In this document: positions 37,001 through 45,100 of the stretch, in pieces
Layout: each line of letters opens with the position of its first letter
Position numbering within the stretch: the first letter of the stretch is position 1
Source: Ferrimicrobium sp.
GTDB lineage: Bacteria; Actinomycetota; Acidimicrobiia; Acidimicrobiales; Acidimicrobiaceae
Direction of reading: 5' to 3'
Length of the DNA stretch: 64,000 nucleotides
NCBI RefSeq assembly: GCF_027319265.1
Contig: NZ_DAHVNP010000028.1
Location: 62,001-126,000, forward strand
Translations under genes and position numbers: made by a program
The notes under the pieces: model-generated
What the model saw: the letters and a program-made list of their open reading frames with translations, nothing else
Databases searched by the model: none
Told to the model about the DNA's origin: nothing

Positions 37001-38402
37001 AAAAGTCAAGACTCTGGCCCCAGCCGAGGGTCGTAGGAGTCTGGTAGACACTGTAAGTTCTCGAACCATCGGTGAGCACGATCTGGTACTGGGCCTTGAT
37101 TCCAGCAGCTCCCTGGGTCGGTGCGGCTGGGGTGTTGAAGGACCCACTCACCTGCAACGTAGAGGCACCGGTCTCGGCCGAGGTGAGACTCGTCAGGGTC
37201 GGAGCACCCAGAGAGCTATTCGCGAGGAACGTGCCGGTCTGTGGAGCGCCCGTGAAGGTGCCATTGCCGTTCGACCAGATGACAGAGACCGAGTAGTTGT
37301 AGGTAAGCCCCTGGGTCACGTCAAAGACAGCGCTCTGGGTCTTAGCGGAACTGTTGTAGCCTACCGTCTGGGTCGTTGGCGTACCGGCGGTAGAGGCATA
37401 GGTTACCTGGTAACCCTTGGGCGTATAGGGCTCGTTATCGACAGTCGTTGCCGCCACGCTATCCCAACTGATCGTCTCCTGCGGGTTCGCAAAAGTGCTC
37501 TGATCGGCATAGGAGGGAGTGGCCGTCATGCCCTGAACCTGGGGCAGCTGGGGAGTAAGATCCTTGACTGACGGTACGGTCGACGCATAGGTCGTGGTCA
37601 ATGGGACTGGGGCCGCGGTGAGGTCCGCTGTCAAGCTGTAGTCAGCGGTCACCAGATAGCTGTACTCATGCCCAGGGGTAAGGCCTGAGAAGTTGGTCGA
37701 ATAGCTGCCTGTACTGTTAGGCGACACCGTCTTTGGTCCACCAACAACAGCACCACTTTTGTTAAGCACCGTCACTGTGAAACCGTCGAGCTTCGCACCC
37801 ACATTTGAATCGACATAGCCGCTCTCCGGCCCTGAGAACGCGACGGCCACATTAGCGAGCTGATCGGTGGCGTTGAGCGAGTACTGAGGGGCAACGGGAA
37901 CCGATGGGTAATCGGTGGGGGAAAAAGCGCTGGTCGTGACCGCTACGAGGCTGCTAGCGCTGTTGAGCCTCCACACCGAGTTACCAAGATCGGTAGCCAC
38001 GGTGTCTCCATTCACATTTGTTGGATACTGGATGAAATCAACGGCGGCTCCAGGTGCGAGGGGGCTAGGTAGGGTTGCCAGCAAGCTGTCGGGATTAGGG
38101 GGAGTAGCCTGTGTCGGGTACAGGTCTACGAAATAGGGATTTCCCCTCGGTGGGAAGATTTGAAGCGCATAACCTCCCACACCATTCGGAGGCGGGGTTA
38201 GGGCACCGTTGGCCGTGACGGTGATCGTGTACGACGCTGGGGTGGCGGCGTAGAACATCTTGGTGATTGCCGTAGCAGAGTTCGAAGTCGGTTGTGCGAA
38301 TGCAGGTGCGGCACCGATTGCAATGACTCCAACGGTGGTCAGTCCTAAAGCCGCTCCTACGCGAAGTGCGGCCGATCCATGGTGCTTGAGTGAACGCTTC
38401 AT
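31017..38402 (-). CDS. Giant secreted fibronectin-III repeat protein with propeller-like C-terminus
   Basis: 2461 residues. A Sec signal peptide (MKRSLKHHGSAALRVGAA, then GAAPAFA) starts the protein. Residues about 40-2130 are a long row of fibronectin type III-like domains, recognisable by recurring 'L-x-P-G-x-x-Y-x-x-x-V' and 'G-L-T-N-G-x-x-Y-x-F/V' strands. A Ser/Thr/Pro linker (about 2145-2190) leads to about 270 residues of roughly 50-residue repeats with AADGGVFNFGSA and LNAPIVGIA motifs, suggesting a beta-propeller. No LPXTG motif or C-terminal membrane anchor is seen. It is probably a surface or matrix protein for adhesion or polymer binding. The terminal repeats are also alike at DNA level and may recombine. 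Confidence 0.85.
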   Translation of the reverse strand: MKRSLKHHGSAALRVGAALGLTTVGVIAIGAAPAFAQPTSNSATAITKMFYAATPASYTITVTANGALTPPPNGVGGYALQIFPPRGNPYFVDLYPTQATPPNPDSLLATLPSPLAPGAAVDFIQYPTNVNGDTVATDLGNSVWRLNSASSLVAVTTSAFSPTDYPSVPVAPQYSLNATDQLANVAVAFSGPESGYVDSNVGAKLDGFTVTVLNKSGAVVGGPKTVSPNSTGSYSTNFSGLTPGHEYSYLVTADYSLTADLTAAPVPLTTTYASTVPSVKDLTPQLPQVQGMTATPSYADQSTFANPQETISWDSVAATTVDNEPYTPKGYQVTYASTAGTPTTQTVGYNSSAKTQSAVFDVTQGLTYNYSVSVIWSNGNGTFTGAPQTGTFLANSSLGAPTLTSLTSAETGASTLQVSGSFNTPAAPTQGAAGIKAQYQIVLTDGSRTYSVYQTPTTLGWGQSLDFSVSSNEFPMVVGDTVTATVEATFYNGSSEVGISNSNPSTIMITNQAQLPGPQNVVFAMSQDLGGTVSWTGPTTKDVPSGYALNGFTVEIVDPTNNANVYWVDNSVGASGTSTAYNLAIPAGITSGFASATTYEALVYANYTDTAEASQTTVGASASDSLYMPTQSLLSLTAPSMKTEYANGSPALNVSWDASPSIPLSDGTGSIAPSSYTLLYAPLNALESTATNPVMLLSSLKTVVGIAPATHSAVTSTTLTGLVPGTEYGVIVLARYPLYGATSGTFVGSATLPGLATTYAALPQPSISSLGFSSTGGALELTVAGQTPQATNPSGLSATYSIKVSNQATGKSYTYGPFANSTSTFSETLQSSSSSLLFGVGQNLNVTVIANYSLDGSAVGSASSSPMPGTVTDSALELPGVSNIAATVVNDQNGSPTMASLSFVAPTGSTSPGWNIKGYDVVATGTNGVPAATAYFPASGTTGASSNVAAFDCTQGNCSVLVDGLIAGYTYGITVMPVYVNGPTNDALGASATLAGNLTMNQGMSAGVSNIVLAPGSTSSMPSMSASWEPPTAGSTNGLSVTGYQVQLYKDGTTANVAVGAPVTVTTTSTVFTDLNEADTYSIGVTTLLEGANGPVIYGPTVYSGNEAEAQNLATSPVENVNLQATDSETGALNISWQVQAGDGYAMPKSFVINLTAGSYAARSTTVAASAVASTTADGVTTYTDTLTDLNPADIYSATVVPYSGVGGTGVAGMPGTSPAGATPYSTEVSNASVTNNAPGSIKVSFTGPGSTQYQVAVSDAFGNLVVGSEQAGESGSTYSANLSIPQSYEGQTLFVEITPVASSGASGTTFAAPFVAYGAPNPVRNLALTDIGPSAVSLGWEAPSSASQTASGAVTSYQVTWYAGGAKVGSTTTSDLTDTIQSLTPGTAYTFYVVALNGNGFASNPSSIGATPAAGTVSGPLNLASTPITNGLSLSWDAPTSSELGGNSLGSPPAYQVTLTNTVTKGSQTFDVSTDSYQVSGLTDGDPYTVSVRAQVVSATTGNDFWSHAATLGADTATTPVVAPDAVTGLKALVSGGQVLVTWNRVSGATDYRVSVDGAAPVSTNDANAYAFAATAGQEYTVEVFAMNGEAQGTPNEVTEFVSSGPVMPSIAEVGPNTQIGSTYPSMTSPATTHDVTVNFTAPVSIGSAEVSSYTITLYSLNGIQGSSPSPIATVTVPISAVLQGLNGEIYSHTFAGIPDGTTVAANVSANTGANDSVSSQTDSIAVVGRLGAPSAINATPGSHEISLHVNAPVTDNGATPTSLVIYYEGSDGIVHVVNVAHPTVSQGVWSYTLGGLTNGESYQVWVAFANQNGEIGQAGQATDVATTGTSLTPYTPFPSTAPTTVVSATPVRSGTVNVGFTALPSEYNPQYVITYYTSGGAIQTMVVPPTTIPTGQMYTVPVTGLTNGDRYKFTVTAYAGFVGNTGPGGKLVEGSPPHAEATPYGLPGMVTVTSLTTGSDGFSMKWSAPAGGGTSITGYSYTVSTSAGVVDSGTTTSTSLSRSSLTNGTDYTVSIYATNVIGNGPTTTLSVIPESAAPKVTNLVVTPTAGDASVSLSIPQATEGNSSSAITGYEYRYGPTNVGFDSGWIQVPSTETGTNPIVTDVTGLTNGTEYSFEVRALSGTVASAYPTVSATPTAPAVVPPSTSPGGVTTITRTVTVVEPSTSSLSVTPSTSSSVVDSVPYAMIAADGGYFNHGAPYDNSLPGENIATGAVVGGAPAGTNGYWMVTSNGTVYDFGSAHSFGNVTNLSGKVIGMASTPDGGGYWVATNSGNIYAFGNAANYVGVSKYGITGLSGSRPLNAPIVGIAALPNGNGLYLVAADGGVFNFGSAGLYGTTYSLGLTGLTGSRPLNAPIVGIAVDPEGTGYLLIAADGGVFNLGSAQFQGSTYTYGITGLTGDHPLNAPIIGGAFGPTVNGKQGYYLFAADGGVFNFGSAPYEGSDASLKLAKPMVTGFVFPS

Positions 38403-38416
38403 CTGTTGTCATCCTT

Positions 38417-38514
38417 TCGACACGAGCTGGTCTCCCAGCTACTGCTTTTGGTCCTCTGGACCGATTTTGATAAGAAACCAAACTTTTCCTAAAGTTCCGA
38501 GCGGCTCGTGTCGA
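38417..38514 (-). promoter_or_regulatory. Structured leader of the giant FN3 gene
   Basis: An 11-bp perfect long-range stem (tcgacacgagc at 38417-38427 with gctcgtgtcga at 38504-38514) encloses three small hairpins: 38427-38438 (CTGG-GAGA-CCAG on the RNA, a GNRA-type loop), 38450-38462 (ggtcc-tct-ggacc) and 38481-38496 (aacttt/aaagtt). It sits immediately before the ribosome site (AAAGGA). It looks like a multi-branched cis-regulatory RNA but matches no riboswitch consensus that I know. A TAGATA box at 38515-38520 is a caveat, since a start there would cut the outer stem. Confidence 0.5.
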
Positions 38515-38520
38515 TATCTA

Positions 38521-38847
38521 TTTTGTTGGAAGAATATCGTTTTAGCCGTGTGGACACTTTTACTACAGGGTCTATTTGTGGTGTCCCCTGAAATCCCTCC
38601 CTGATACTACTTGCCTGACCGACCTTGAGCATCCGCTATCTTACTACCCCACTGAGGGTGTTGCGTCAGTTTTGCGATCTTTTTCTCAAGTTTGGCGCTT
38701 TTAGTGCCGATAACAGCCACAAACCTGCATATCCACCACATTTTGACGTCCGGACCGGCACTTCACCACGCTCCCGAGTCCACCAACCATGCAATCCGCT
38801 GAGAACGATTTTTACGCGTTACCCACAACATCTGGCAGGATAGTCCC
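38521..38847. other. Divergent intergenic stretch
   Basis: About 330 bp, AT-richer than its surroundings, between the FN3 gene leader and the molybdopterin oxidoreductase gene. It must hold promoters for both directions. I could not fix either with confidence, and no gene is supported. Confidence 0.5.
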
Positions 38848-39522
38848 ATGGCATCACCACCACCTCGAAATGCCGGGACTCAACATACCGGGAGACGCGT
38901 CGGGCGTCGGGTCTTTCTCTCCGTACTCGGTGCCGGTGTCGTCACTACGCTCTTTGGCCACGATATCGCCCAAACCATCAGCGGTCTCGCCAACTCCGGT
39001 GGATTTAGCCTCGGCGGTTTCGAGATCTATACCGTGACCGGTTCGATCCCAGATATCAAACCAGCCACCTATCGTCTCCGAATCGATGGCCATATCGAAC
39101 ATCCCCTGGAGCTAACCTATGAAGACCTACGATCGATGGTCCATCACGAGGTCACCTTCACCTTTACCTGTGTCACTGGATGGACCGTGCCAAATACCCA
39201 CTGGCGAGGGGTACGGCTTGCGGACCTGATAACTCAGGTGCGGCCTCACGCCGATGTCCACGGTCTTGAGTTTTACAGCGCTGACGGGGTCTACACCGAT
39301 TCTCTAAGTCTTGCAGAGGCGAAGCGCAGCGATGTGCTCCTTGCCATGGACCTCGGAGGAAAACCCATCTCCGCCGATCATGGTGCTCCGGTCCGCCTCC
39401 TGGTGCCAGACATGTATGGTTACAAGTCCGTGAAGTGGCTAGACAAGATCAGCTTTGTCTCTCAACAGGTACCGGGTTACTGGGAACAGCGGGGCTATCC
39501 AGTCAATGCCACCATCTCCTGA
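38848..39522 (+). CDS. Tat-exported molybdopterin oxidoreductase (sulfite oxidase/MsrP fold)
   Basis: 224 residues. A twin-arginine signal is visible (G-R20-R21-V-F-L-S followed by a hydrophobic stretch), so the folded cofactor-loaded protein is exported. The SUOX-type Mo-binding domain includes YRLRIDGHIEHPLELTYEDL and the metal ligand C108 in TFTCVTGW. The last third (GAPVRLLVPDMYGYKSVKWL) is typical of YedY/MsrP-like proteins. It overlaps a b-type cytochrome gene, which probably supplies electrons from the quinone pool. The substrate (sulfoxide, sulfite or other) is unknown. Confidence 0.85.
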   Translation: MASPPPRNAGTQHTGRRVGRRVFLSVLGAGVVTTLFGHDIAQTISGLANSGGFSLGGFEIYTVTGSIPDIKPATYRLRIDGHIEHPLELTYEDLRSMVHHEVTFTFTCVTGWTVPNTHWRGVRLADLITQVRPHADVHGLEFYSADGVYTDSLSLAEAKRSDVLLAMDLGGKPISADHGAPVRLLVPDMYGYKSVKWLDKISFVSQQVPGYWEQRGYPVNATIS

Positions 39523-40123
39523 ACGCCACGAAACAATCCGACCGGTTGGCAAGGCCGTACGTTTCGCGGCCTTCGAGAAGCTGATCCACTGGGTCATCGC
39601 GGTCGCGATGCTAACCTTGCTTGCCACTGGCTTGATTCTGTGGGTGCCCGCCCTCTCTGCGCACCTACCACGACCACTCATCAATCGCATCCATATCGAC
39701 ACCGGCATCACCGCGACCATCGTCATGATCCTCTCGTTGATCGGACCGTGGGGTAGAACTCTTCGTAAAGATCTTCACGAACTGATGATCGCGCCGGTCG
39801 ATCAGCTCAACTCCTGGACCGGAGTCATCGGTGATTGGCTGCATCGCGCCGCCCCATCGCCAGAGAGTGACAGACCCGAGAGGTTCAACGTTGGCCAACG
39901 CCTCTTTACTGCAGCAATGGGCGCTCTTGCAATCCTCGCGGTCCTCACTGGATTCGCCCTGCGCACACCCGGGCGGATCCCATTATCCATCCAAGGGGGT
40001 GCTGAATTCACCCACGAGCTCGTCTTCTTCATCATCTTCGTGTTGGTGATTGGCCACATCACCAAAGCACTCATGAGCCTCCGCCGAGACCAGTGTACGA
40101 AGGGAAATCCTCGACAACCGTAA
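39506..40123 (+). CDS. Cytochrome b561-type membrane subunit
   Basis: 205 residues from the ATG at 39506, overlapping the oxidoreductase gene by 17 bp. There are four hydrophobic helices, with candidate haem ligands at FEKLIHW, NRIHIDTG, FTHELVFF and VIGHITKAL. It resembles the gamma (cytochrome b556) subunit of formate dehydrogenases and Ni-Fe hydrogenases. With the Mo-protein it forms a two-component membrane redox system analogous to MsrPQ. No clear ribosome site is seen, consistent with coupled translation. Confidence 0.8.
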   Translation: MPPSPERHETIRPVGKAVRFAAFEKLIHWVIAVAMLTLLATGLILWVPALSAHLPRPLINRIHIDTGITATIVMILSLIGPWGRTLRKDLHELMIAPVDQLNSWTGVIGDWLHRAAPSPESDRPERFNVGQRLFTAAMGALAILAVLTGFALRTPGRIPLSIQGGAEFTHELVFFIIFVLVIGHITKALMSLRRDQCTKGNPRQP

Positions 40124-40721
40124 CGCTTAGCCATGGCAAGGAGCCTCTCAAACATACGAGGGTTCTCAATAACCCACTGCGCCAGCCATAGCCTCGGCGC
40201 ATGACCGCGTTGCTCTCACCCAAGTAGGCGCCCGTTTTGTGGAATCTCCGACAACCAACAGCACCGCCCTGACCCCTCGCCTTCTGGTGCTCCACCGCGC
40301 AGCGCGACCAGCCCCCGCCAGGGTCCGAACATCGGATGCGACGGTTTCCCCTACCCTGACTACGTGCACAGATAGGAAAGACCTTACGCAAAGAGCGAGT
40401 CCGAGCACCACGGCTTCGCATATGGGCCAGCGACATTCAGACAAGTCAACGCTGGCACACTGCCTCGCGAACCAATGGCGACTACTCGCCGCAGCGCTGG
40501 CAGCGACCATACCCGTCACAAAGTGGCCAAACCAAAGGTTACGTGCTGTCCCAGGGACGTAAAGACACGAACGCAATACGAACCATCTCTACGCCCCTTC
40601 ACCTACGACGACCAGTGATCTGGCTACGACAACCAACGCAAGTACGCCCTCAGCGCCCGATCTTGTAGCAGCCCACAATCAACCCAGGGGAGCGCCGAGC
40701 GACGCCAGCAATGTTAGAGGA
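40124..40721. other. Gene-poor intergenic stretch
   Basis: About 600 bp between converging genes. Overlapping short frames on both strands show no recognisable protein, and I see no repeat or strong hairpin. Confidence 0.5.
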
Positions 40722-41846
40722 TTAGAGGACGGTCACCATGGTCCCGATGTGCAACATCGGATACACCACCGCTGCCGTCGGAATCGGGAGTTCCACGCAG
40801 CCATCGCTCTGTGGGAATCCATAGGCCGCACGAGGATAACCATGGACAGCGACTGACCCGTGAAAATAGTTGATCCAGTGAACGAGCACGTGGTAATGGG
40901 TGCCATTCAAGTTTGTACCGCTCATGTAACCTTGCTTCTCGCGCAAGAAGATCGGCCACGTTCCAGCATGGGTGTCATCTGCACCCGCTCCCGTGTTACA
41001 GATGCTGGTCAACACAACCTTGCCATCGATCCAGACCTTGAGAGTCTCAGGTAGTGGGGACTTGGCGACATAGACATATGAGTAGGGGTTCGGATCCAAC
41101 TGATGTTGGGCGACCGCAGCCAGTAGCGCCGACCATACCGCCGCCGAGGGCTCCCCGTTGATCGGCAAATTGCTGACGTTTTCAAAGGCCATAATTGCGG
41201 CCTGGGTCGCTACCCCCCACGAGCCAGGGTAAAACGTCGCCTGCAACGACGACGGCTCATCGGACCAGCGCAGATTGAAGTTGCCCTTTTGGACTAGGGC
41301 CAGATCCGCGTTGGAGGCAAGTCGACTGGTGGCCTTAAAGCTGTAAGGCAGATAGTTCAGCTGGGCGAGCAGCTGCTGCATCCTCAACAACGACCCTTGG
41401 GCGATCGAGAAGGAGACCTGCTCCGGATTTTGCATGCGCTGGCCCGAGGTCGCAAGAATCCCCGTCGGCCCCCCAGGAATGGTGACACTCTCCGTACCAC
41501 CCGGGGTGTAACTTCCATCAGGAGCGAACTCAATCGTGGTTGGATTCTCCAAGAACCAAGAACCGGCGACCGGCGGACTCAAGGTTGGCATCGGGGTATG
41601 CGAACTGATGGAGGTCGAGAAACCGATCGTGATCGGCTGGTTGGGACGCACCTTGGTGGCTCCGGGGCCCGGTGACACCGAGGCAACGACCACATTTGCG
41701 CTACTACCAGAGCTGGCAGAATCATTCGAGGTGAGGGTCGCAGAGGAGCTGCCGTGCAGACTTGGTACTACCACAATACCGACGGCGACCAGCAGCACCA
41801 CCACGACGCCGACAGCGAGAAGCATAATTTTTTTGGAGAATTCCAC
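40722..41846 (-). CDS. L,D-transpeptidase (YkuD) with Ig-like and peptidoglycan-binding parts
   Basis: 374 residues. An N-terminal membrane anchor (IMLLAVGVVVVLLVAVGIVVV) precedes a Ser-rich linker and an Ig-like domain of about 80 residues (VVVASVSPGPGATKVRPNQPITIGF). A PG-binding-like helical unit follows (MQQLLAQLNYLP, then TQAAIMAFENVSNL). The catalytic YkuD domain ends the protein, with H335 and the nucleophile C350 in Q-S-D-G-C-V-E-L. It forms 3-3 cross-links or attaches proteins in the cell wall outside the membrane. It is divergent from the membrane-protein gene at 41979. Confidence 0.9.
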   Translation of the reverse strand: MEFSKKIMLLAVGVVVVLLVAVGIVVVPSLHGSSSATLTSNDSASSGSSANVVVASVSPGPGATKVRPNQPITIGFSTSISSHTPMPTLSPPVAGSWFLENPTTIEFAPDGSYTPGGTESVTIPGGPTGILATSGQRMQNPEQVSFSIAQGSLLRMQQLLAQLNYLPYSFKATSRLASNADLALVQKGNFNLRWSDEPSSLQATFYPGSWGVATQAAIMAFENVSNLPINGEPSAAVWSALLAAVAQHQLDPNPYSYVYVAKSPLPETLKVWIDGKVVLTSICNTGAGADDTHAGTWPIFLREKQGYMSGTNLNGTHYHVLVHWINYFHGSVAVHGYPRAAYGFPQSDGCVELPIPTAAVVYPMLHIGTMVTVL

Positions 41847-41978
41847 CTACATCACCCTGTCCTCCAGTATAGCAACGCAGCTGAAGATAGTCTGAACAAT
41901 CGTCACCGAGCTATGCGCCCATCGACGCTCGTCGGGGATATCCGCCTGATCGGATACGTCGATTGCTACGATAGTTGC

Positions 41979-43136
41979 GTGCACCATGCCACAACCTCAG
42001 GCTCCGAGAGAGCTCCTCGCATCGCTGCACTGACCATTTTTCTTGCTTACCTGATCTATCTCACTGAACGCACCATCGTCGTCGCCAAGGGCAACATCTC
42101 GAGCTTGGCCCTCATCGGAACAACTTTTGCTGATCGCAAGCAACTGCCCTCCTACCTCTACCAGCATCAGGGGAGCGGCTACGACGGCCAGTTCTTTCTC
42201 CGACTCGCCCTCGATCCCTTCGATCTACGAATGCACGCCTTTGGTATTACCATGAATGGCGCCTTTCGCGACCAGCGAATCGTCTACCCCTTCCTCGCCT
42301 GGGCTCTGGCACTCGGCCATGATCACTGGGTTCCCTTTACCCTGGTCATCGTCAACCTTTTGGCGGTAACCTTTATCGCCTACATCGGCACAAAGCTCGC
42401 GCGCAACACCGCTCATCCTGCGATGGTCGGCCTCCTTCTGGGGGGCTACTTTGGCTACACCATGAGCACCGGTCGTGACCTCACCGAGCCTACCGCCGCA
42501 GCCTTCTTGTTGTTAGCGATGTACCTCTTCGAACACGACCACCCCGCATTCGCAGGCCTCTCCTTTGCGCTCGCTGGCCTCGCGATTGAGACGGAGTTGA
42601 TCGCACCCATCGCCATCGGCCTCATCTGGCTCATCGTGCTCCTACGCAAGCGACGATCGGCCTCCAATCCTCTCGTCTTTCTCATCCCGGGTCTGGTCGC
42701 ACTCGCCTTCCAGGGATTCCTCCGCATCCTGCTAGGCAAAATCGCTCTCAGCGGCGATATCCGCGGCAACATCGGCATCCCGATCTACTCCGTCATCGTT
42801 GGGATCATTGACCATACCCACAAGATCAACCTCACCAACCTGATCTGGTTTGGGCAACTCGCGATCATCGGCCTCTTTGTGGTCTTGGCAGCGATGAACC
42901 TTAAGAGTCCAGACGTGCCTGGGTACCTCAAAGTGACGTGGACCATGATGCTCATCCTCACCCTGTCACTCTCGGGTGAGATCTGGAATCACTCCTCCTA
43001 CTTTCGAGCAACCGACATCCTCTGGCTGACCTCGGTATTGATCTGGAGCCGTTCGCGACCCACCCAATGGTGGCCAGCATACCTGGGCTACATCGCAACC
43101 TTTGTGTCGGTCGCCCCATTGCTCCTATTCTTCTAA
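41979..43136 (+). CDS. Polytopic membrane protein, glycosyltransferase C-like
   Basis: 385 residues from the GTG at 41979. A TACGAT box lies six bases upstream, as expected for a leaderless transcript; the frame is open further upstream but that part overlaps the divergent transpeptidase. About ten membrane helices follow. The first outside loop contains GSGYDGQFFLRLALDPFDLR, a pattern seen in uncharacterised membrane proteins that resemble GT-C mannosyl- or arabinosyltransferases. An acidic D-G-Q region near the membrane could be the active site. The function is not established. Confidence 0.65.
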   Translation: MHHATTSGSERAPRIAALTIFLAYLIYLTERTIVVAKGNISSLALIGTTFADRKQLPSYLYQHQGSGYDGQFFLRLALDPFDLRMHAFGITMNGAFRDQRIVYPFLAWALALGHDHWVPFTLVIVNLLAVTFIAYIGTKLARNTAHPAMVGLLLGGYFGYTMSTGRDLTEPTAAAFLLLAMYLFEHDHPAFAGLSFALAGLAIETELIAPIAIGLIWLIVLLRKRRSASNPLVFLIPGLVALAFQGFLRILLGKIALSGDIRGNIGIPIYSVIVGIIDHTHKINLTNLIWFGQLAIIGLFVVLAAMNLKSPDVPGYLKVTWTMMLILTLSLSGEIWNHSSYFRATDILWLTSVLIWSRSRPTQWWPAYLGYIATFVSVAPLLLFF

Positions 43137-43237
43137 ACCTTGCACACAACCAAAGGCCGCATCGCACCCAGCAACCAGTGATGAATCCGGCTATCCGAGT
43201 CCCCTTGACACCCGTTCTGGTCATAAATGTCAGCCTG

Positions 43238-45010
43238 CTACGGCTCTGTAGCGAGCTCCGCAACCACGAGAAAGGGGCCGTGACCATTGCTGCGTCGTTC
43301 CAGCGCCGAGGCAAGTTCATCCTTTGTTGTTGCTCGTTCACCATCCACCCCAAAGGCAGCCGCCAACGCAATGTAGTCAACGGATGGATTCCCAAAAGTC
43401 GTGAGCTGGGTAGCGACGGGCTTGATGCCACGGGCCATCATCTCCATCCGCAGGATCCGATAACCACCGTTAGCCGCGATCACGATTCCGACGTCGAGCC
43501 CAAGATGGGCCATGCTCCAAAGCGCCTGAGGTGCATAGAGTGCCCCTCCATCGGCCACGAGGGCACGCACGCGCCGTTGAGTGGCGATGGCAGCCCCAAG
43601 TGCCAACCCTAGACCTCCACCGATAGCGCCACCAGGATGGCCCAGGTACCAATGGGGTGGAGCGTCTCCACTATGGGTAAACATCGGACCTGAACTCGTC
43701 CGACCCTCATCGATCACGACATCACCACTTCGCAATGAGCGAGCAAAAATCAACCCCAAGGTCTCAACGGTCAAGGCCCCCTCGTCCGCTGCCGGCCCCA
43801 CCTTGTTCGGCTCCGACCCATGCGACCTCGACGAGAGCTCACCGTCGGTGAAGCGCTGTTCCAGGATCACCCCTACAGCGTCGCCGGCAACCTGCGTCTG
43901 GACTCGTGGAGTAGCGAGCGCATCGCTAGCGGTCGCGTCTGGGACAGTACGGCGCCCCATGGCGCCGTCACCATGCTCAGTGTCGGCGACACCGAGAGAT
44001 TGTGCCCAGTTTGCAAGCGTCGCTTCCGCCGGAGCACCCGGCAGCACAAGCGCAACGACCGGAGTCTGATCCTCGATGAGCTGGGGTCGTCGATGCTCCT
44101 CGGCAAAATAGGCGATTGGCTCCTGCGCTCCGACCAGGATCACCATGCTCGGTTTTCCAATCAGGGTCCGTGCCTGATCGGGGAAGTACGGTAGTTTAGG
44201 GATGAATGGCACATGCCTCCCTCGCTCCATCAACGCCGGGAAGACCTCCGCATAAACCCGACCGCCGAGGTGATCTGCAATCCTCCGAGCCCACCGCTGG
44301 CCAGTCGCACTGAGTGCACTCGACCCCAAGAGCAGAACTGGGTTCACACCTACCTGTTGGGCGGTGAGTGCGAGAGGGTCACGCTCCTCCTCTGTGCCCT
44401 CAGACCCAACGGTATCTCCGCCATTGGCAGGCGCTGGCATCGTCTGGGGTGCTCTGCCTGCAAGACCTATCTCGTCATCACCACCGTCGGGCCAGCTCGG
44501 TCCCTCACCATCGCTCGCCATAACGTCTTGAGGGGCGATGATGCCGACAGGGCCACGGAGCGATCTCGCGAGTTCTCCAGCGTGCTTGGTGACAAGTCCA
44601 ACGGTCCGAGGATGATCAGCGACTACAAGTGCGACGCAGAACGGTGCCATGATCGCAGCGAGGTCAGTGTTGAGTGGTGCATCAACAGCCAAGTGTGCCT
44701 TGGGATGTTCCCCGACGATCACGATCATCGGACTGCGGGCACGCTTCGCATCATGGACGAATGCTGCCCCGTTGGAGAACCCAGGACCCAGGTGCAAAAG
44801 CACAGCACCAAGTCCGTGAAACCGCGCATAACCATCCGCTGCTGCGGTGGCGACAAGCTCCTGTGGAACCAGCACTGGCTCGATCTGGTGGCGATCTTCG
44901 AGGGCTCTGAGAAGTTCGAGCTCTGTCGTGCCAGGGTTCATAAATATATGGGAGATACCCTGTTCCTCAAGCGAGGCGACGAGTCTGTCAGCCCCGCGCA
45001 CCGCCACCAC
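43238..45010 (-). CDS. Thiamine-diphosphate enzyme (acetolactate synthase/benzoylformate decarboxylase group)
   Basis: 590 residues with the three-domain layout of TPP decarboxylases. The N-terminal Pyr domain has MNPGTTELELL and the cofactor-activating Glu in LVPQELVATAAADGYARF. The central domain carries an insert of acidic and Gly-rich residues. The C-terminal PP domain has HPGGAIGGGLGLALGAAIA and VADGGALYAPQALWSMAHLGLDVGIVIAANGGY. The diphosphate motif is 'A-D-G ... N-G' instead of the usual 'G-D-G ... N-N', so cofactor metal binding may be modified. It probably acts on a 2-oxoacid; which one is unknown. No small regulatory subunit gene is adjacent. Confidence 0.85.
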   Translation of the reverse strand: MVAVRGADRLVASLEEQGISHIFMNPGTTELELLRALEDRHQIEPVLVPQELVATAAADGYARFHGLGAVLLHLGPGFSNGAAFVHDAKRARSPMIVIVGEHPKAHLAVDAPLNTDLAAIMAPFCVALVVADHPRTVGLVTKHAGELARSLRGPVGIIAPQDVMASDGEGPSWPDGGDDEIGLAGRAPQTMPAPANGGDTVGSEGTEEERDPLALTAQQVGVNPVLLLGSSALSATGQRWARRIADHLGGRVYAEVFPALMERGRHVPFIPKLPYFPDQARTLIGKPSMVILVGAQEPIAYFAEEHRRPQLIEDQTPVVALVLPGAPAEATLANWAQSLGVADTEHGDGAMGRRTVPDATASDALATPRVQTQVAGDAVGVILEQRFTDGELSSRSHGSEPNKVGPAADEGALTVETLGLIFARSLRSGDVVIDEGRTSSGPMFTHSGDAPPHWYLGHPGGAIGGGLGLALGAAIATQRRVRALVADGGALYAPQALWSMAHLGLDVGIVIAANGGYRILRMEMMARGIKPVATQLTTFGNPSVDYIALAAAFGVDGERATTKDELASALERRSNGHGPFLVVAELATEP

Positions 45011-45100
45011 CGTTCACGACGACGTTGACCAATTCCACACCAGTTCTTCTACCATCGTGGCTCACGTTGATCTCATTGCTCCCCTCTCTTGTGATGGCTC

